Shown here: in pieces, positions 9,964 to 19,809 of the stretch
Layout of the letters: each line of letters opens with the position of its first letter
Position numbering within the stretch: the first letter of the stretch is position 1
Origin: an uncultured Neisseriaceae bacterium
Lineage (GTDB): Bacteria; Pseudomonadota; Gammaproteobacteria; Burkholderiales; Neisseriaceae
Assembly: GCA_945267035.1 (NCBI GenBank)
Contig: CALYOS010000023.1
Coordinates: 1-37,922, forward strand
Length of the DNA stretch: 37,922 nucleotides
Direction of reading: 5' to 3'
The notes under the pieces: model-generated
Databases searched by the model: none
What the model was told of the DNA's origin: nothing
What the model saw: only the letters and a program-made list of their open reading frames with translations
Position numbers and translations under genes: made by a program

Positions 9964-10148
9964 CATATCTGTGAGATTGATTTTGCCTGGCAAGGATATT
10001 TGCAAAACAATCTTATCAGTTGCATCTTTATTTAAAAAACACACTGCTCATTTAACCTAAGGCGAGTGATCAGTAGTGGCAATTTTAGATTTTCTCAGCC
10101 ATAAATTAGCGAATATATCGAGGCATTCGCGGCCGCAATAGCTTGAAT

Positions 10149-10178
10149 TTGGACGTCTGGCTGGCATTTTTGTAAAAT
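10149..10178 (+). promoter_or_regulatory. Sigma-70 promoter of kdsA
   Basis: TTGGAC and TAAAAT are separated by 18 bp, with the -10 hexamer about 60 bp before the kdsA start codon. Confidence 0.6.
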
Positions 10179-10199
10179 GATTGTTTTATTACTGGTTAA

Positions 10200-11087
<888 letters not shown>

Positions 11088-11100
11088 ATCAGGTAGCAAC

Positions 11101-11133
11101 AAAAAAAGCAGAGAGTTGACTCTGCTTTTTTTT
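11101..11133. terminator. Bidirectional terminator between kdsA and apt
   Basis: A 6-bp GC-rich stem (GCAGAG / CTCTGC), extended by the flanking A7 and T8 tracts, encloses AGTTGA. A-tract before and T-tract after make it active on both strands between the two converging genes. Confidence 0.85.
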
Positions 11134-11149
11134 AATCCAGTTAAGCGCT

Positions 11150-11734
11150 TTATTCAACAGGGGATTGAAACAGATCAACTGAACCTGAATTCTGATACAA
11201 GGTAAACAGAGGTACATTTTCATCCCGAATTTTTTTGCCACCGGGCAAATCAGTAAATTCAATAATGGCTGCTGCTTCTACCACTTCCGCACCCAGTTTA
11301 CGAATCAACTTAACACCGGCAGTCATCGTGCCACCAGTAGCGACCAAATCGTCTACCAGTAAAACACGTGTACCCGGTTTAACTGCATCGGTATGCATTT
11401 CAATGGTGGCATGCCCATATTCTAGCTCATAGCTTTCCGCAATGGTGTTAAAAGGCAATTTACCTTTTTTTCGAATTGGTACAAAGCCCACATTAAGCTG
11501 ATAGGCCAAAGCTGCGCCGATAATGAAACCACGCGCATCTAGTCCGGCAACGACATCTATCTTTTGATCCATATAACGATACACCAGTAAATCGACCAAT
11601 AGGCGGAAATACTGCGGACTTTGTAATACCGGCGTAATGTCATGAAATAATATTCCTTCCTGTGGCCAGTTAGGAATTTTGCGAATCTTTGCAGCTAACG
11701 CGTCTACACCAAAGACTTCTGGGTGAGTCTGCAT
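11150..11734 (-). CDS. apt: Adenine phosphoribosyltransferase
   Basis: The 194-residue cytoplasmic enzyme makes AMP from adenine and PRPP (purine salvage). The phosphoribosyltransferase signature [13 protein letters not shown] is intact, as are the family segments [35 protein letters not shown] and [10 protein letters not shown]. coli Apt has 183 residues. I chose the ATG at 11734 because AAGGA lies seven bases upstream and because a promoter (11770-11797) sits between this ATG and the upstream alternative at 11803. It is divergent from relA and converges on kdsA. Confidence 0.95.
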   Translation of the reverse strand: MQTHPEVFGVDALAAKIRKIPNWPQEGILFHDITPVLQSPQYFRLLVDLLVYRYMDQKIDVVAGLDARGFIIGAALAYQLNVGFVPIRKKGKLPFNTIAESYELEYGHATIEMHTDAVKPGTRVLLVDDLVATGGTMTAGVKLIRKLGAEVVEAAAIIEFTDLPGGKKIRDENVPLFTLYQNSGSVDLFQSPVE

Positions 11735-11769
11735 TATAAATCCTTTTAAAAATAAGACTATATGCGAAA

Positions 11770-11797
11770 TATATAAACGCAAGACGTGCGAGGTCAA
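11770..11797 (-). promoter_or_regulatory. Sigma-70 promoter of apt
   Basis: On the minus strand, TTGACC and TATATA are separated by 16 bp. Transcription would start about 30 bases before the apt ATG. Confidence 0.55.
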
Positions 11798-11928
11798 TTG
11801 CATATAGCGTATGCGAAGGTGCGCATAATAGCATTATTCTGCTATTTCCACAGCCTATAATAAAGCACAACCAATCTGATTTTGATACAATTACATGAAT
11901 AATTTACCTAAATCAACAGGTCAAAGGT

Positions 11929-14139
11929 ATGGTTAGTACGCAAAATCCAGCGCTCAAAATCGCTTCAGCACAGTCTGATTTATGGCTGGAGCAGTATATT
12001 GCTTCATTACCAGAGTCTGCGCAAAAGGTTCTGCAACATGCCTATACCTTGATGAAACAGCATTATCCTGATGATGCCCGTACGGAGTGTGGTGAAAGTC
12101 TGTATGCAAATCTGTTCACTACCGCCAAAACCGTGGCTGATATGGATTTGATGGCGGATGCTGTGGCGGCAACACTTATTTGCTATTTGCCCAATTTTTT
12201 ACCGGATTGGAAAAACATTGTTAAAGAGCAATGCGGTGAAAGCGTGGTGCAGCTGGTTTCAGGTTTGGATCAGATTCAGAAACTGAGTTATTTTGTCAGC
12301 GTTAACCCGTCTGCAACCAATGAAGAACGTCAACAGCAGGCCGAAGCGATGCGTCAAATGTTGTTGGCTATGGTCTCTGATATTCGCGTGGTGCTCATTA
12401 AACTGGCGATGCGAACCCAGACCATGAATTACCTCAGTCAGGTTACGGATGAAGCGTTAAAAAAACGGATTGCCAAAGAAACCATGACCATATTTGCCCC
12501 GTTAGCCAATCGATTGGGCGTATGGCAATTAAAATGGCAGTTAGAAGATTTAAGCTTCCGTTACCAAAATCCGGATGAATACAAACAAATCGCTCGCTTA
12601 CTGGATGAAAAGCGTACTGAAAGACTGGATTATATCAACCAGTTCGTCGATACCCTGAAACATCAGTTAGGGCGGCTGAATATGCACTTTGAAGTGGCCG
12701 GACGACCAAAGCATATTTACTCAATATACCGCAAAATGGTTAAGAAAAAGCTCGATTTCAAGGGCTTATATGATATACGGGCGGTGCGTATTCTGGTCGA
12801 TACGGTGGCGGACTGTTATGCCGCTCTTGGGGTAGTGCATAGTTTGTGGCAGCCCATTCCTGGTGAATTTGATGATTATATTGCTCATCCTAAACCCAAT
12901 GATTATCAAAGTTTACATACAGTGGTAGTGGGGCCGGAAGATAAAGGCGTTGAGATTCAAATTCGTACCTTTGATATGCATCGTTTTGCTGAGTTTGGGG
13001 TAGCGGCACACTGGCGCTATAAAGAAGGCGGAAAAGGCAATGAAGTTTACGAGCATAAAATAGCTTGGTTACGCCAGTTACTCGAATGGCGAGAAAACGT
13101 TGCTGAAGCCGATAATGAACGCGAAGATTTGTCGCGTGCATTTCAAACCGAACTATTTAACGATACCATTTACGTTTTGTCTCCACATGGCAAAGTATTT
13201 TCTTTGCCGGCCGGCGCAACCCCAATTGACTTTGCTTATGCCTTGCATACCGATATAGGGAACCGCTGCCGTGGCGCCAAAGTCAACGGACAAATTGTAC
13301 CCCTATCAACGCCACTGGAAAATGGACAGAGAATTGAAATCATCACCGCGCGTGAAGGAACGCCATCGGTAAACTGGCTACATGACGGATGGGTTAAAAG
13401 CCATAAAGCCATCAGTAAAATCCGCGCCTTTATTCGTCAGCAGAATGGTGAAACCATTCGTGAGTCCGGTCGCAATGCTTTAGATAAACAATTGGCTAAA
13501 ATGCAAATACAGCCAAATTATCATAAATTAGCTGAAGCGCTGGGTTTTAACGGTGTTGATGAAATGTATATGGCGATGGGCCAAGGTGAAGTCTCAACCC
13601 GCTTGATTCAGAAGGCGGTTGGCACATTGATGGAAAAACCGGAAACACCGGTGACAGAAACCCATTTGGTTCGTCAAAGTAAAATTAAAGCCAATTCCGG
13701 TGGTGTGCTGGTAGATGGTGAAGATGGTTTGCTGACCACGCTAGCGAAATGCTGTAAACCAGCTTATGGTGATGAAATCATTGGATTTGTTACCCGTGAA
13801 AGAGGGGTTTCTATTCACCGAAAAAACTGCAAATCGTTTCACTATCTGGCACAAACATCCCCAGACAAAGTGTTACCCGCATCCTGGACCCCACAATCAG
13901 CCAATCAGATCTTTGCCATTGATCTGGAAATCCGGGCTCAGGATCGCAGTGGCTTACTACGAGATATCTCCGAAACTTTGGCACGTAATCATTTAAATGT
14001 TACCGCGGTGCAAACTTTATCTAAAGATCTGGAAGCCAAATTGCGCTTTACTGTGGAAGTTAAACAAGTGAATGATCTGCCTAAGGTCATCAGTAATTTG
14101 AGTGATGTTAAAGGCGTATTGGCAGTAACGCGTCTGTAA
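11929..14139 (+). CDS. relA: RelA-type (p)ppGpp synthetase
   Basis: The 736-residue protein (E. coli RelA 744) makes (p)ppGpp from GTP/GDP and ATP on starved ribosomes. The N-terminal hydrolase-like domain lacks the HD metal motif: ATLICYLPNFL stands where hydrolases carry LLHDVVED, so it should be synthesis-only. The synthetase domain has GRPKHIYSIYRKM and the acidic EFDD motif at residues 313-316, the RelA rather than bifunctional Rel/SpoT form, followed by YQSLHTVVVGPE and EIQIRT. A TGS domain follows (about 405-465), then the zinc-finger cysteines (CCKP from residue 608) and a C-terminal ACT domain (about 665-736). A TATAAT at 11856-11861 is a likely -10 element. Confidence 0.95.
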   Translation: MVSTQNPALKIASAQSDLWLEQYIASLPESAQKVLQHAYTLMKQHYPDDARTECGESLYANLFTTAKTVADMDLMADAVAATLICYLPNFLPDWKNIVKEQCGESVVQLVSGLDQIQKLSYFVSVNPSATNEERQQQAEAMRQMLLAMVSDIRVVLIKLAMRTQTMNYLSQVTDEALKKRIAKETMTIFAPLANRLGVWQLKWQLEDLSFRYQNPDEYKQIARLLDEKRTERLDYINQFVDTLKHQLGRLNMHFEVAGRPKHIYSIYRKMVKKKLDFKGLYDIRAVRILVDTVADCYAALGVVHSLWQPIPGEFDDYIAHPKPNDYQSLHTVVVGPEDKGVEIQIRTFDMHRFAEFGVAAHWRYKEGGKGNEVYEHKIAWLRQLLEWRENVAEADNEREDLSRAFQTELFNDTIYVLSPHGKVFSLPAGATPIDFAYALHTDIGNRCRGAKVNGQIVPLSTPLENGQRIEIITAREGTPSVNWLHDGWVKSHKAISKIRAFIRQQNGETIRESGRNALDKQLAKMQIQPNYHKLAEALGFNGVDEMYMAMGQGEVSTRLIQKAVGTLMEKPETPVTETHLVRQSKIKANSGGVLVDGEDGLLTTLAKCCKPAYGDEIIGFVTRERGVSIHRKNCKSFHYLAQTSPDKVLPASWTPQSANQIFAIDLEIRAQDRSGLLRDISETLARNHLNVTAVQTLSKDLEAKLRFTVEVKQVNDLPKVISNLSDVKGVLAVTRL

Positions 14140-14579
14140 TGTGCGCAATCTTTCTATTTTATTGCCAATATTCGCTGTTTAAAAAGCTATGCAGCTGTGA
14201 GTGCTTTATTGGCAATGGGTAAACATGGATAATCAAGTATTTGGTGTTAGCAGAATTCGAATTCTATAATCACCCAGAAGAAATGTGGTCTCGTTTTTTA
14301 TATTGGCAATTTAAGAGAAATTTAAAATTACTAGCAATTCATTAGGCAATGAAGATATCTCTTCGTGCAGGACACATTGATGATAAGAAATATTTTCTGC
14401 GTTACCTTCAATAGGTAGATTCAATATGAAATCAAAACAAATGTAATCCGCTTAAAATGTATTACAGCGGAAGTTATGATGAAACAATGGCTTTAGTATG
14501 GGAATGATGAGCAGATACTTTATGTAAATTAATAGCCTTTATAACTTGGAAAAATGATTCAGATTTAATAATTCATCTG
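14140..14579 (+). pseudogene. Intergenic stretch with possible gene remnants after relA
   Basis: An inverted repeat (ATTGCCAAT at 14161-14169, ATTGGCAAT at 14208-14216) follows relA and may end its transcript, though no T-run follows. From about 14227 plus-strand fragments look protein-like, for example FYNHPEEMWSRFLYWQFK, YYSGSYDETMALVWE and AFITWKNDSDLIIHLL. They lie in different frames broken by stops. I cannot name the ancestor. Confidence 0.2.
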
Positions 14580-15014
14580 TTAAAACTCGGTTTCATTGTC
14601 CCAAATTAAATGATCTATAGGTATCCATTGAGTATTTTTTTCTTGATACCATACGGTTAAATTTTGTTTGGTATTGATTTTCCAAGTTATTTCCTTGATA
14701 GTAATATTATTTTTTTTTATTTCATCTGTTTTAAAAATATCCAATAATCCAGTGCGAAATTCAGTAATAAATCCTCCTTCCTTACCGAGAATAAAGGTTT
14801 CTGCGGCAATGGGGGGATAGTCTCTTACAGCATTTTCCATATACATATTTTTTATCAGTTCATAACTAATGGGCTGAGTTTGCCTTCTTGTTGGTGTTTT
14901 TATGGCGTGATTTTTTGCAGTAATGGTTGTATCTGTATTTTCAAAATTTTCAATGTGTGATTTATTACAAGAAAAAGTAATCAGGGTTGCTAATAGTAAG
15001 AAAATATTTTTCAT
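14580..15014 (-). CDS. Hypothetical small lipoprotein-like protein
   Basis: This is a 144-residue protein with an N-terminal hydrophobic stretch (MKNIFLLLATLITFSCNKS) and a cysteine at residue 16. It resembles a lipoprotein signal, though the lipobox (TFSC) is poor. The rest is hydrophilic, ending in a beta-rich segment with QWIPIDHLIWDNETEF. No family is recognised. The gene is AT-rich compared with its neighbours. No good ribosome binding site precedes the ATG; a 7-bp inverted repeat (15019-15040) sits directly before it. It lies in a decayed stretch between relA and uvrC, and could be part of a toxin/immunity remnant. Confidence 0.5.
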   Translation of the reverse strand: MKNIFLLLATLITFSCNKSHIENFENTDTTITAKNHAIKTPTRRQTQPISYELIKNMYMENAVRDYPPIAAETFILGKEGGFITEFRTGLLDIFKTDEIKKNNITIKEITWKINTKQNLTVWYQEKNTQWIPIDHLIWDNETEF

Positions 15015-15300
15015 AATTTATACAATCTAAAGGTTGTATAGGGATTATAGTCTTGAATTCGATTAAAATATAATCTAACTGTCTGTTTCTGCATTTATTA
15101 CTGATATTCATAAAGCTTGATATAGGCTCAACCCAGTCCTTCATGTCAATTATACTCATCTGCATACCACCCTCTTCTGCCATGATGAGCCTGAATTCTG
15201 TTGCTAATGGTATGGTCGAATTTATGGGATAGAAGATATTGATAGAACTGGGTCCCTGCTAGCTAAAAGCCTGTTTTATGTTTTGATACAAATCGTCTAT
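14965..15300 (-). pseudogene. Possible interrupted ORF upstream of the lipoprotein gene
   Basis: A minus-strand frame runs from about 15300 (FIDDLYQNIKQAFS), hits TAG at 15259-15261, and continues in the same frame (QGPSSINIFYPINS...) through EEGGMQMSIIDMKDWVEP to a stop at 14965. Protein-like composition on both sides of a single stop suggests a gene broken by a nonsense mutation. No family is recognised. Its 3' end overlaps the start of the lipoprotein-like gene in another frame. Confidence 0.25.
15019..15040 (-). repeat. Inverted repeat before the lipoprotein-like gene
   Basis: TATACAA and TTGTATA form a perfect 7-bp dyad with an 8-nt centre, ending five bases before the ATG at 15014. It could be an operator or a translation-blocking hairpin. 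Confidence 0.35.
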
Positions 15301-15358
15301 AAAAATAGCCCAATGCTTATAAACATGGGGTGAACATATTGAACCGTTGCATTGGGCT
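15300..15358 (-). terminator. Terminator of uvrC
   Basis: A perfect 10-bp inverted repeat (AGCCCAATGC / GCATTGGGCT) encloses a 32-nt loop. On the minus strand it is followed by ATTTTTAT. It lies about 75 bp past the uvrC stop codon. Confidence 0.6.
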
Positions 15359-15432
15359 TACTAAGATGCAAAAAAATAGATCTTAAGATTGGTTAGATTT
15401 GCTCTGGGCTAAAACGGGTTGCCAATGGGGTA

Positions 15433-17295
15433 TTAATGCAGTGCATCATAAATTTTTTCTGCCAATGCCTGGCTAATTCCTTCGGTTTGGCTTAGATCAT
15501 GTACACTGGCCGCAACGACGCCACGTAATCCGCCAAAACGGGTTAAAAGCGCCTGACGACGTTTGCTGCCAATACCAGGTATATCATTCAATGAAGATGT
15601 GATCCGAGCCTTAGCGCGTTTTTGTCTATGACCGGTAATGGCGAAACGATGGGATTCATCCCGAACTGTTTGTAACAGATGCAAAGCTGGGTTATGTGGC
15701 TCGATGCGAATATTACGTTGTTGATGTGGAATGATCAGTTCTTCCAGTCCAGCCTTGCGTTCTGGTCCTTTCGCTATGCCGACTATCGGTATGGTGATTC
15801 CCAGTTCTTGCCACACATCCAATGCCATATGAACTTGTCCCTTTCCGCCATCAATTAAGACCAGATCCGGCCAACCACCGATACTGTCGTCGTTGTCAGC
15901 CAGACGGCCGTAACGTCGGGTCAAAACTTCACGCATTGCCGCATAATCATCACCGGCTTTAGCCGTGGTGATGTTGTAACGGCGATATTTACTTGGTTGC
16001 ATGGCTTCATCTTCATACACGACACAGGAAGCAATGGTGGCTTCGCCTTGGGTATGGCTGATATCAAAGCATTCAATACGGTTAATATTGTCTGCATCCA
16101 TATCCAACAGTTGAGCCAGAGCTTCAATCCGATATTGCTGACTATGTTGCTGTAAGCGGTGTTGTTGAATGGCCATTTGAGCATTGCGTTCAGCCATTTG
16201 TAACCAGACACGACGTTCGCCAACGGTTTTATGAATGTATTGGAGCTGTTTGCCATGATCCTGATTTAGCGCAGTGCGTAATTCAGAGGGTAATGGAAAG
16301 TTGGTGATGATGATTTCTGGTTTGCTTTTGCCCAGATAATGTTGTGCCACAAAAGCTTCGCCATAATCCTGCAATTTCTCTGAAACCCGATAACGCGTAT
16401 CTGGAAAAAAGTTTTTATCGCCGACATGCCGACCGCCACGAATGCTCACCCAGTGGATGCAAATGGTGTCATTGTCTTCGGCTAAGGCCAGTATATCAAT
16501 GTCTTTTTGTTTGGCGTTTTTACTGTCGATAAATTGTTGTGATTGCATTAATCCCAACGCTTGTATCTGATCTCTGACCTGTGCCGCCGTTTCAAAATCA
16601 AGTTGTTGTGCCGCTTGCTGCATTTTGGCATGAAGTGTTGCAGTGAGTTCGCTGGTTTTACCCTGCAAGAAGTCAACTGAAGCCCGTACGCTTTCATGAT
16701 AATCTTCTGCAGAAATATGTCCGGTACATGGACCAGAACAGCGTTTGATCTGATAAAGCAAACAGGCGCGATCACGGTGTTCAAAAACACTGTCTTCGCA
16801 AGTGCGTAACCGAAATACTTTTTGCAGTGTCTGAATGCTATTACGCACAGCGTAACCGTTGGGATACGGGCCAAAGTATTGATTGGGTTTTTTCAGCGTG
16901 CCACGATAATAAGCCATCTGGGGAAAAGCATGGCCAGTGAGCATCAGATAAGGGTAGCTTTTATCATCGCGAAAAAGAATATTATATTTTGGTGATAAAG
17001 CTTTGATCAGATTGTTTTCCAGTATCAATGCTTCAGCTTCTGAATGGGTGACGGTAATTTCGATTTTCGCCACTTGTTTTACCATCAGTTGTATGCGAGG
17101 AGACTGGTCGCTTTTTTGAAAGTAACTACTGACTCTTCGTTTCAAGTTTACAGCTTTACCCACGTATAAAACTTTGCCTTGACTGTCCAGCATGCGATAC
17201 ACGCCGGGTAATAATGGCAGATTTTTTAAAAACAGGTTGATATTGAATTCGCCTGTTTCGGTTGGCGTGGTGGATTGAGAAGTGGAATCTGACAT
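15433..17295 (-). CDS. uvrC: Excinuclease ABC subunit C
   Basis: The 620-residue protein (E. coli 610) makes the two incisions in nucleotide excision repair after UvrA/UvrB load at the damage. An N-terminal GIY-YIG nuclease domain shows GVY at 31-33 and YVG at 44-46 with KRRVSSYF. The cysteine cluster around CLLYQIKRCSGPC, the UVR motif (LDFETAAQVRDQIQAL) for UvrB contact, the RNase-H-like domain (NRIECFDISHTQG, LVLIDGGKGQ) and tandem helix-hairpin-helix motifs (LNDIPGIGSKRRQALL) follow in order. The ATG at 17295 has only a weak binding site. It lies just past the terminator of the upstream DUF4124 gene, so it is probably transcribed on its own. Confidence 0.96.
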   Translation of the reverse strand: MSDSTSQSTTPTETGEFNINLFLKNLPLLPGVYRMLDSQGKVLYVGKAVNLKRRVSSYFQKSDQSPRIQLMVKQVAKIEITVTHSEAEALILENNLIKALSPKYNILFRDDKSYPYLMLTGHAFPQMAYYRGTLKKPNQYFGPYPNGYAVRNSIQTLQKVFRLRTCEDSVFEHRDRACLLYQIKRCSGPCTGHISAEDYHESVRASVDFLQGKTSELTATLHAKMQQAAQQLDFETAAQVRDQIQALGLMQSQQFIDSKNAKQKDIDILALAEDNDTICIHWVSIRGGRHVGDKNFFPDTRYRVSEKLQDYGEAFVAQHYLGKSKPEIIITNFPLPSELRTALNQDHGKQLQYIHKTVGERRVWLQMAERNAQMAIQQHRLQQHSQQYRIEALAQLLDMDADNINRIECFDISHTQGEATIASCVVYEDEAMQPSKYRRYNITTAKAGDDYAAMREVLTRRYGRLADNDDSIGGWPDLVLIDGGKGQVHMALDVWQELGITIPIVGIAKGPERKAGLEELIIPHQQRNIRIEPHNPALHLLQTVRDESHRFAITGHRQKRAKARITSSLNDIPGIGSKRRQALLTRFGGLRGVVAASVHDLSQTEGISQALAEKIYDALH

Positions 17296-17337
17296 GATCT
17301 ACTGGTAAAAACGATGTTTGATAAGAAAGCAGCACAT

Positions 17338-17372
17338 AAAAAATCCATAAGCTGTGATAACAACTTATGGAT
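17338..17372 (-). terminator. Terminator of the DUF4124 gene
   Basis: A perfect 9-bp stem (ATCCATAAG / CTTATGGAT) encloses a 12-nt loop and is followed on the minus strand by TTTTTATG. It separates the DUF4124 gene from uvrC. Confidence 0.75.
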
Positions 17373-17400
17373 GAAGAGCTAATTATCAAGGGTAAAGATG

Positions 17401-17853
17401 TTAATTACAATTGTTATTGATATCTGAATCGTAACGGTTGATCAATTCCTGACGCTGAGCAGTACGCATATTTTCCGCTATTTTGCGATTGATGCGGGCA
17501 GTTTTACAGGCTTCTTCCCGATTTTTTTTGTTTTGTTCCTGAATCTGTTTGTTTTGTTCAGCAGTTTTGCGGTTTTGTTCTTCAATGCGACGATTAACCA
17601 TGGCCTGTTGCGCAGCCAGCGAATCAGGTTCAGAAGCAGCAGTTGCAGTTAGAGGGGCTGGTGCTAAAGAGGTAGTCGTATGGGTGCGAACATTGAATTT
17701 TTGTGCCCTCGCCGGAACAAGTTGTCTTGGGGAATCAGAATATTCATTGTTTCCTTTAGAGTCACGCCAAGTAAACACCTCTGCCGCATTGGCAACGAAA
17801 AAGCTGCTGAGTAAGATAGCGGCTAACGATGTTATCAACGTATTATGACGCAT
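17401..17853 (-). CDS. DUF4124 domain-containing exported protein
   Basis: This is a 150-residue protein with a signal peptide (MRHNTLITSLAAILLSSFFV, cleaved near VANA/AEV). A DUF4124 domain follows (VFTWRDSKGNNEYSDSPRQL, the family's Y/F-x-W-x-D-x-x-G pattern). The C-terminal half is a Gln/Asn/Lys/Glu-rich predicted coiled coil with repeats of EQNK or EQNR type. The family is common in Beta- and Gammaproteobacteria, periplasmic, and of unknown function. The ATG at 17853 is chosen because GAAGGA lies nine bases upstream and the signal peptide begins there; the open frame extends further upstream without a signal. Divergent from guaB. Confidence 0.8.
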   Translation of the reverse strand: MRHNTLITSLAAILLSSFFVANAAEVFTWRDSKGNNEYSDSPRQLVPARAQKFNVRTHTTTSLAPAPLTATAASEPDSLAAQQAMVNRRIEEQNRKTAEQNKQIQEQNKKNREEACKTARINRKIAENMRTAQRQELINRYDSDINNNCN

Positions 17854-17950
17854 ATTTACGTATCCTTCGCAATTGGAATTATATATTTTACATATTATAC
17901 GATAATTTGAGACGTTCATGTCTTTAGTGTTGGCAACGATGTGTCTTTTT

Positions 17951-17979
17951 TTGCCTAAATGTCGCATTTTAGTTAAAAT
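17951..17979 (+). promoter_or_regulatory. Sigma-70 promoter of guaB
   Basis: TTGCCT and TAAAAT are separated by 17 bp, about 62 bp before the guaB ATG. This excludes the longer frame start at 17918. Confidence 0.6.
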
Positions 17980-18040
17980 TACTCGCCAGTTTTGCAGTAT
18001 CTTATCTTTAAATTCTCCTCGTTCTCAAAGAAGCCACAAA

Positions 18041-19501
18041 ATGCATATTGTCGAAAAAGCATACACTTTTGACGACGTCTTACTGGTACCTGCTCATTCT
18101 GCAGTACTGCCTCGAGACGTTATTTTAAAATCCAAACTTACCCGTCATATTTCTCTCAATCTGCCTTTGGTGTCAGCAGCAATGGATACGGTTACGGAAG
18201 CCAGACTGGCCATATCGATGGCTCAGGAAGGTGGTATCGGTATTATTCACAAGAATATGACTATCGAGCGTCAGGCGCAGGCGGTGGCAAATGTTAAACG
18301 GCACGAAAGTGGTGTGGTTAAAGATCCGGTCACCATCACGCCGGACACGCTGGTTGGTGAGCTAATTGGTCCGTATCGTAAATATAAGGTATCCAGTTTA
18401 CCGGTGTTGGAAAATGGTCAGGTGGTAGGACTGGTTACCAATCGCGATTTACGCTTTGAAAGTAATTTACAACAAACAGTGGCCAAGGTGATGACGCCAC
18501 GCGAGCGGTTGGTGACGGTCAAGGAAGGAGTCAGTATTGATGCTGCGCGGGAGTTGATGCATGCACATAAAATTGAGCGCGTGTTGGTGGTGGATGAATC
18601 ATGGGCGCTCAAAGGGCTGATTACGGTTAAGGACATTTTGAAAAATACCGCTTTTCCAAATGCCAATAAAGATGATGAAGGACGATTACGTGTCGGTGCT
18701 GCTGTCGGTGTTGGTAAAGATACTGAAGAACGAATTGCTGCGCTGGTGCAAGCTGGCGTAGATGTATTGGTAGTTGATACTGCACATGGACATAGTCAAG
18801 GGGTGATAGAACGTATCCGCTGGGTAAAACAGCATTATCCTCAGGTGGATGTGATTGGTGGCAATATTGCTACCGCAGCTGCTGCCCGTGATTTGGTTGC
18901 AGCGGGTGCAGATGGGGTAAAAGTAGGTATTGGCCCAGGTTCAATTTGTACTACGCGTATTGTCGCCGGCGTCGGTGTACCACAGTTGACTGCTATTCAT
19001 AATGTTGCGACTGCTTTAGCCGGAACGGGTGTTCCGCTGATTGCTGATGGTGGCATCCGATTTTCAGGTGATCTAGCTAAGGCTTTGGCAGCAGGAGCCT
19101 CATCGGTAATGTTAGGTGGCATGTTTGCCGGAACTGAAGAAGCACCGGGTGAAATAGAGCTGTATCAAGGGCGTTCGTATAAATCTTACCGTGGTATGGG
19201 TTCTTTAGGTGCGATGAGTCAGGGATCATCTGATCGTTATTTTCAGGATAATGTGGCCAACGCGGATAAATATGTACCGGAAGGTATTGAGGGCAGGGTG
19301 CCTTATAAAGGACCGATTGCGAATATTATTCATCAGCTGGTTGGTGGCTTGCGTTCCAGCATGGGATATCTAGGCTGTGGCAATATTCAGGATATGCATG
19401 ATAAAGCACAATTTGTGGAAATTACTGCGGCCGGAATGTCGGAATCGCACGTCCATGACGTACAAATTACTAAAGAAGCACCGAATTATCATATGCGCTG
19501 A
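18041..19501 (+). CDS. guaB: IMP dehydrogenase
   Basis: The 486-residue enzyme (typical bacterial length 487) oxidises IMP to XMP with NAD+, the committed step of GMP synthesis. The catalytic TIM barrel is split by two CBS domains (about residues 90-205: [14 protein letters not shown]... and [13 protein letters not shown]...). The catalytic loop [11 protein letters not shown] carries the active-site cysteine at residue 303. [19 protein letters not shown] and the flap segment [10 protein letters not shown] are intact. The start at 18041 ([20 protein letters not shown]) matches the family N-terminus and lies after the promoter. The neighbouring carA/carB genes also serve nucleotide synthesis. 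Confidence 0.97.
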   Translation: MHIVEKAYTFDDVLLVPAHSAVLPRDVILKSKLTRHISLNLPLVSAAMDTVTEARLAISMAQEGGIGIIHKNMTIERQAQAVANVKRHESGVVKDPVTITPDTLVGELIGPYRKYKVSSLPVLENGQVVGLVTNRDLRFESNLQQTVAKVMTPRERLVTVKEGVSIDAARELMHAHKIERVLVVDESWALKGLITVKDILKNTAFPNANKDDEGRLRVGAAVGVGKDTEERIAALVQAGVDVLVVDTAHGHSQGVIERIRWVKQHYPQVDVIGGNIATAAAARDLVAAGADGVKVGIGPGSICTTRIVAGVGVPQLTAIHNVATALAGTGVPLIADGGIRFSGDLAKALAAGASSVMLGGMFAGTEEAPGEIELYQGRSYKSYRGMGSLGAMSQGSSDRYFQDNVANADKYVPEGIEGRVPYKGPIANIIHQLVGGLRSSMGYLGCGNIQDMHDKAQFVEITAAGMSESHVHDVQITKEAPNYHMR

Positions 19502-19536
19502 GATGATCTGTCGCGCAGGACATGTTTAGCTTGGTT

Positions 19537-19559
19537 TTAGCAAAACGGTTGCTAATTTT
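19537..19559 (+). terminator. Terminator of guaB
   Basis: A perfect 7-bp stem (TTAGCAA / TTGCTAA) with loop AACGG is followed by TTTT, 36 bp past the guaB stop. Confidence 0.7.
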
Positions 19560-19592
19560 ATCAATTTTTTGACGTTATTGCAGAAACTTGCA

Positions 19593-19621
19593 TTGCGAAA
19601 GTAAATAAAATTGGCTAAAAT
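19593..19621 (+). promoter_or_regulatory. Candidate promoter of the carA leader
   Basis: TTGCGA and TAAAAT are separated by 17 bp. They lie after the guaB terminator and before the leader ORF and terminator-like hairpin. Confidence 0.5.
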
Positions 19622-19632
19622 GGTTTGCTTCC

Positions 19633-19671
19633 ATGGTGAGGTTGTGCACAAGCACAATTTCCCATTATTAA
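19633..19671 (+). CDS. Possible 12-residue carA leader peptide
   Basis: ATG to TAA encodes MVRLCTSTISHY. It begins just past the predicted transcription start and ends two bases before the terminator-like hairpin. A small hairpin (TTGTGC / GCACAA, 19642-19657) lies inside it. No clear ribosome binding site precedes the ATG, so translation is uncertain. It contains one AGG arginine codon. Confidence 0.25.
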   Translation: MVRLCTSTISHY

Positions 19672-19672
19672 G

Positions 19673-19716
19673 CACGTAGCTCACGCTTTTTTGCGTGAAG
19701 CAGCGTGTTTTTTTTT
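19673..19716 (+). terminator. Terminator-like hairpin in the carA leader (candidate attenuator)
   Basis: The core TCACGC-TTTTTT-GCGTGA is perfect. Outer arms (CACG / CGTG) extend the stem with an internal loop, and nine T follow. It lies about 94 bp before the carA ATG and downstream of a good promoter. It could be an attenuator, the end of a small RNA, or a second guaB terminator. Confidence 0.6.
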
Positions 19717-19809
19717 GCCTGTATTGGGTCATGTGAAGCGAATTTTTTTGCCCATATAAAAGTGAGCCGTAACGATATATTCGGTCTCATCTTACAGACA
19801 GGATTTTTC

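Noticed and set aside
10126-10140. GCGGCCGC palindrome before kdsA as an operator
   Set aside because: A single GC-rich palindrome without a partner site. It lies upstream of the -35 and may be chance.
16548-16874. 108-codon minus-strand frame inside uvrC
   Set aside because: Out-of-frame shadow on the same strand as uvrC, which is uninterrupted over the region.
17854-17967. Longer N-terminus for the DUF4124 protein
   Set aside because: The extension would bury the signal peptide, and GAAGGA supports the start at 17853.
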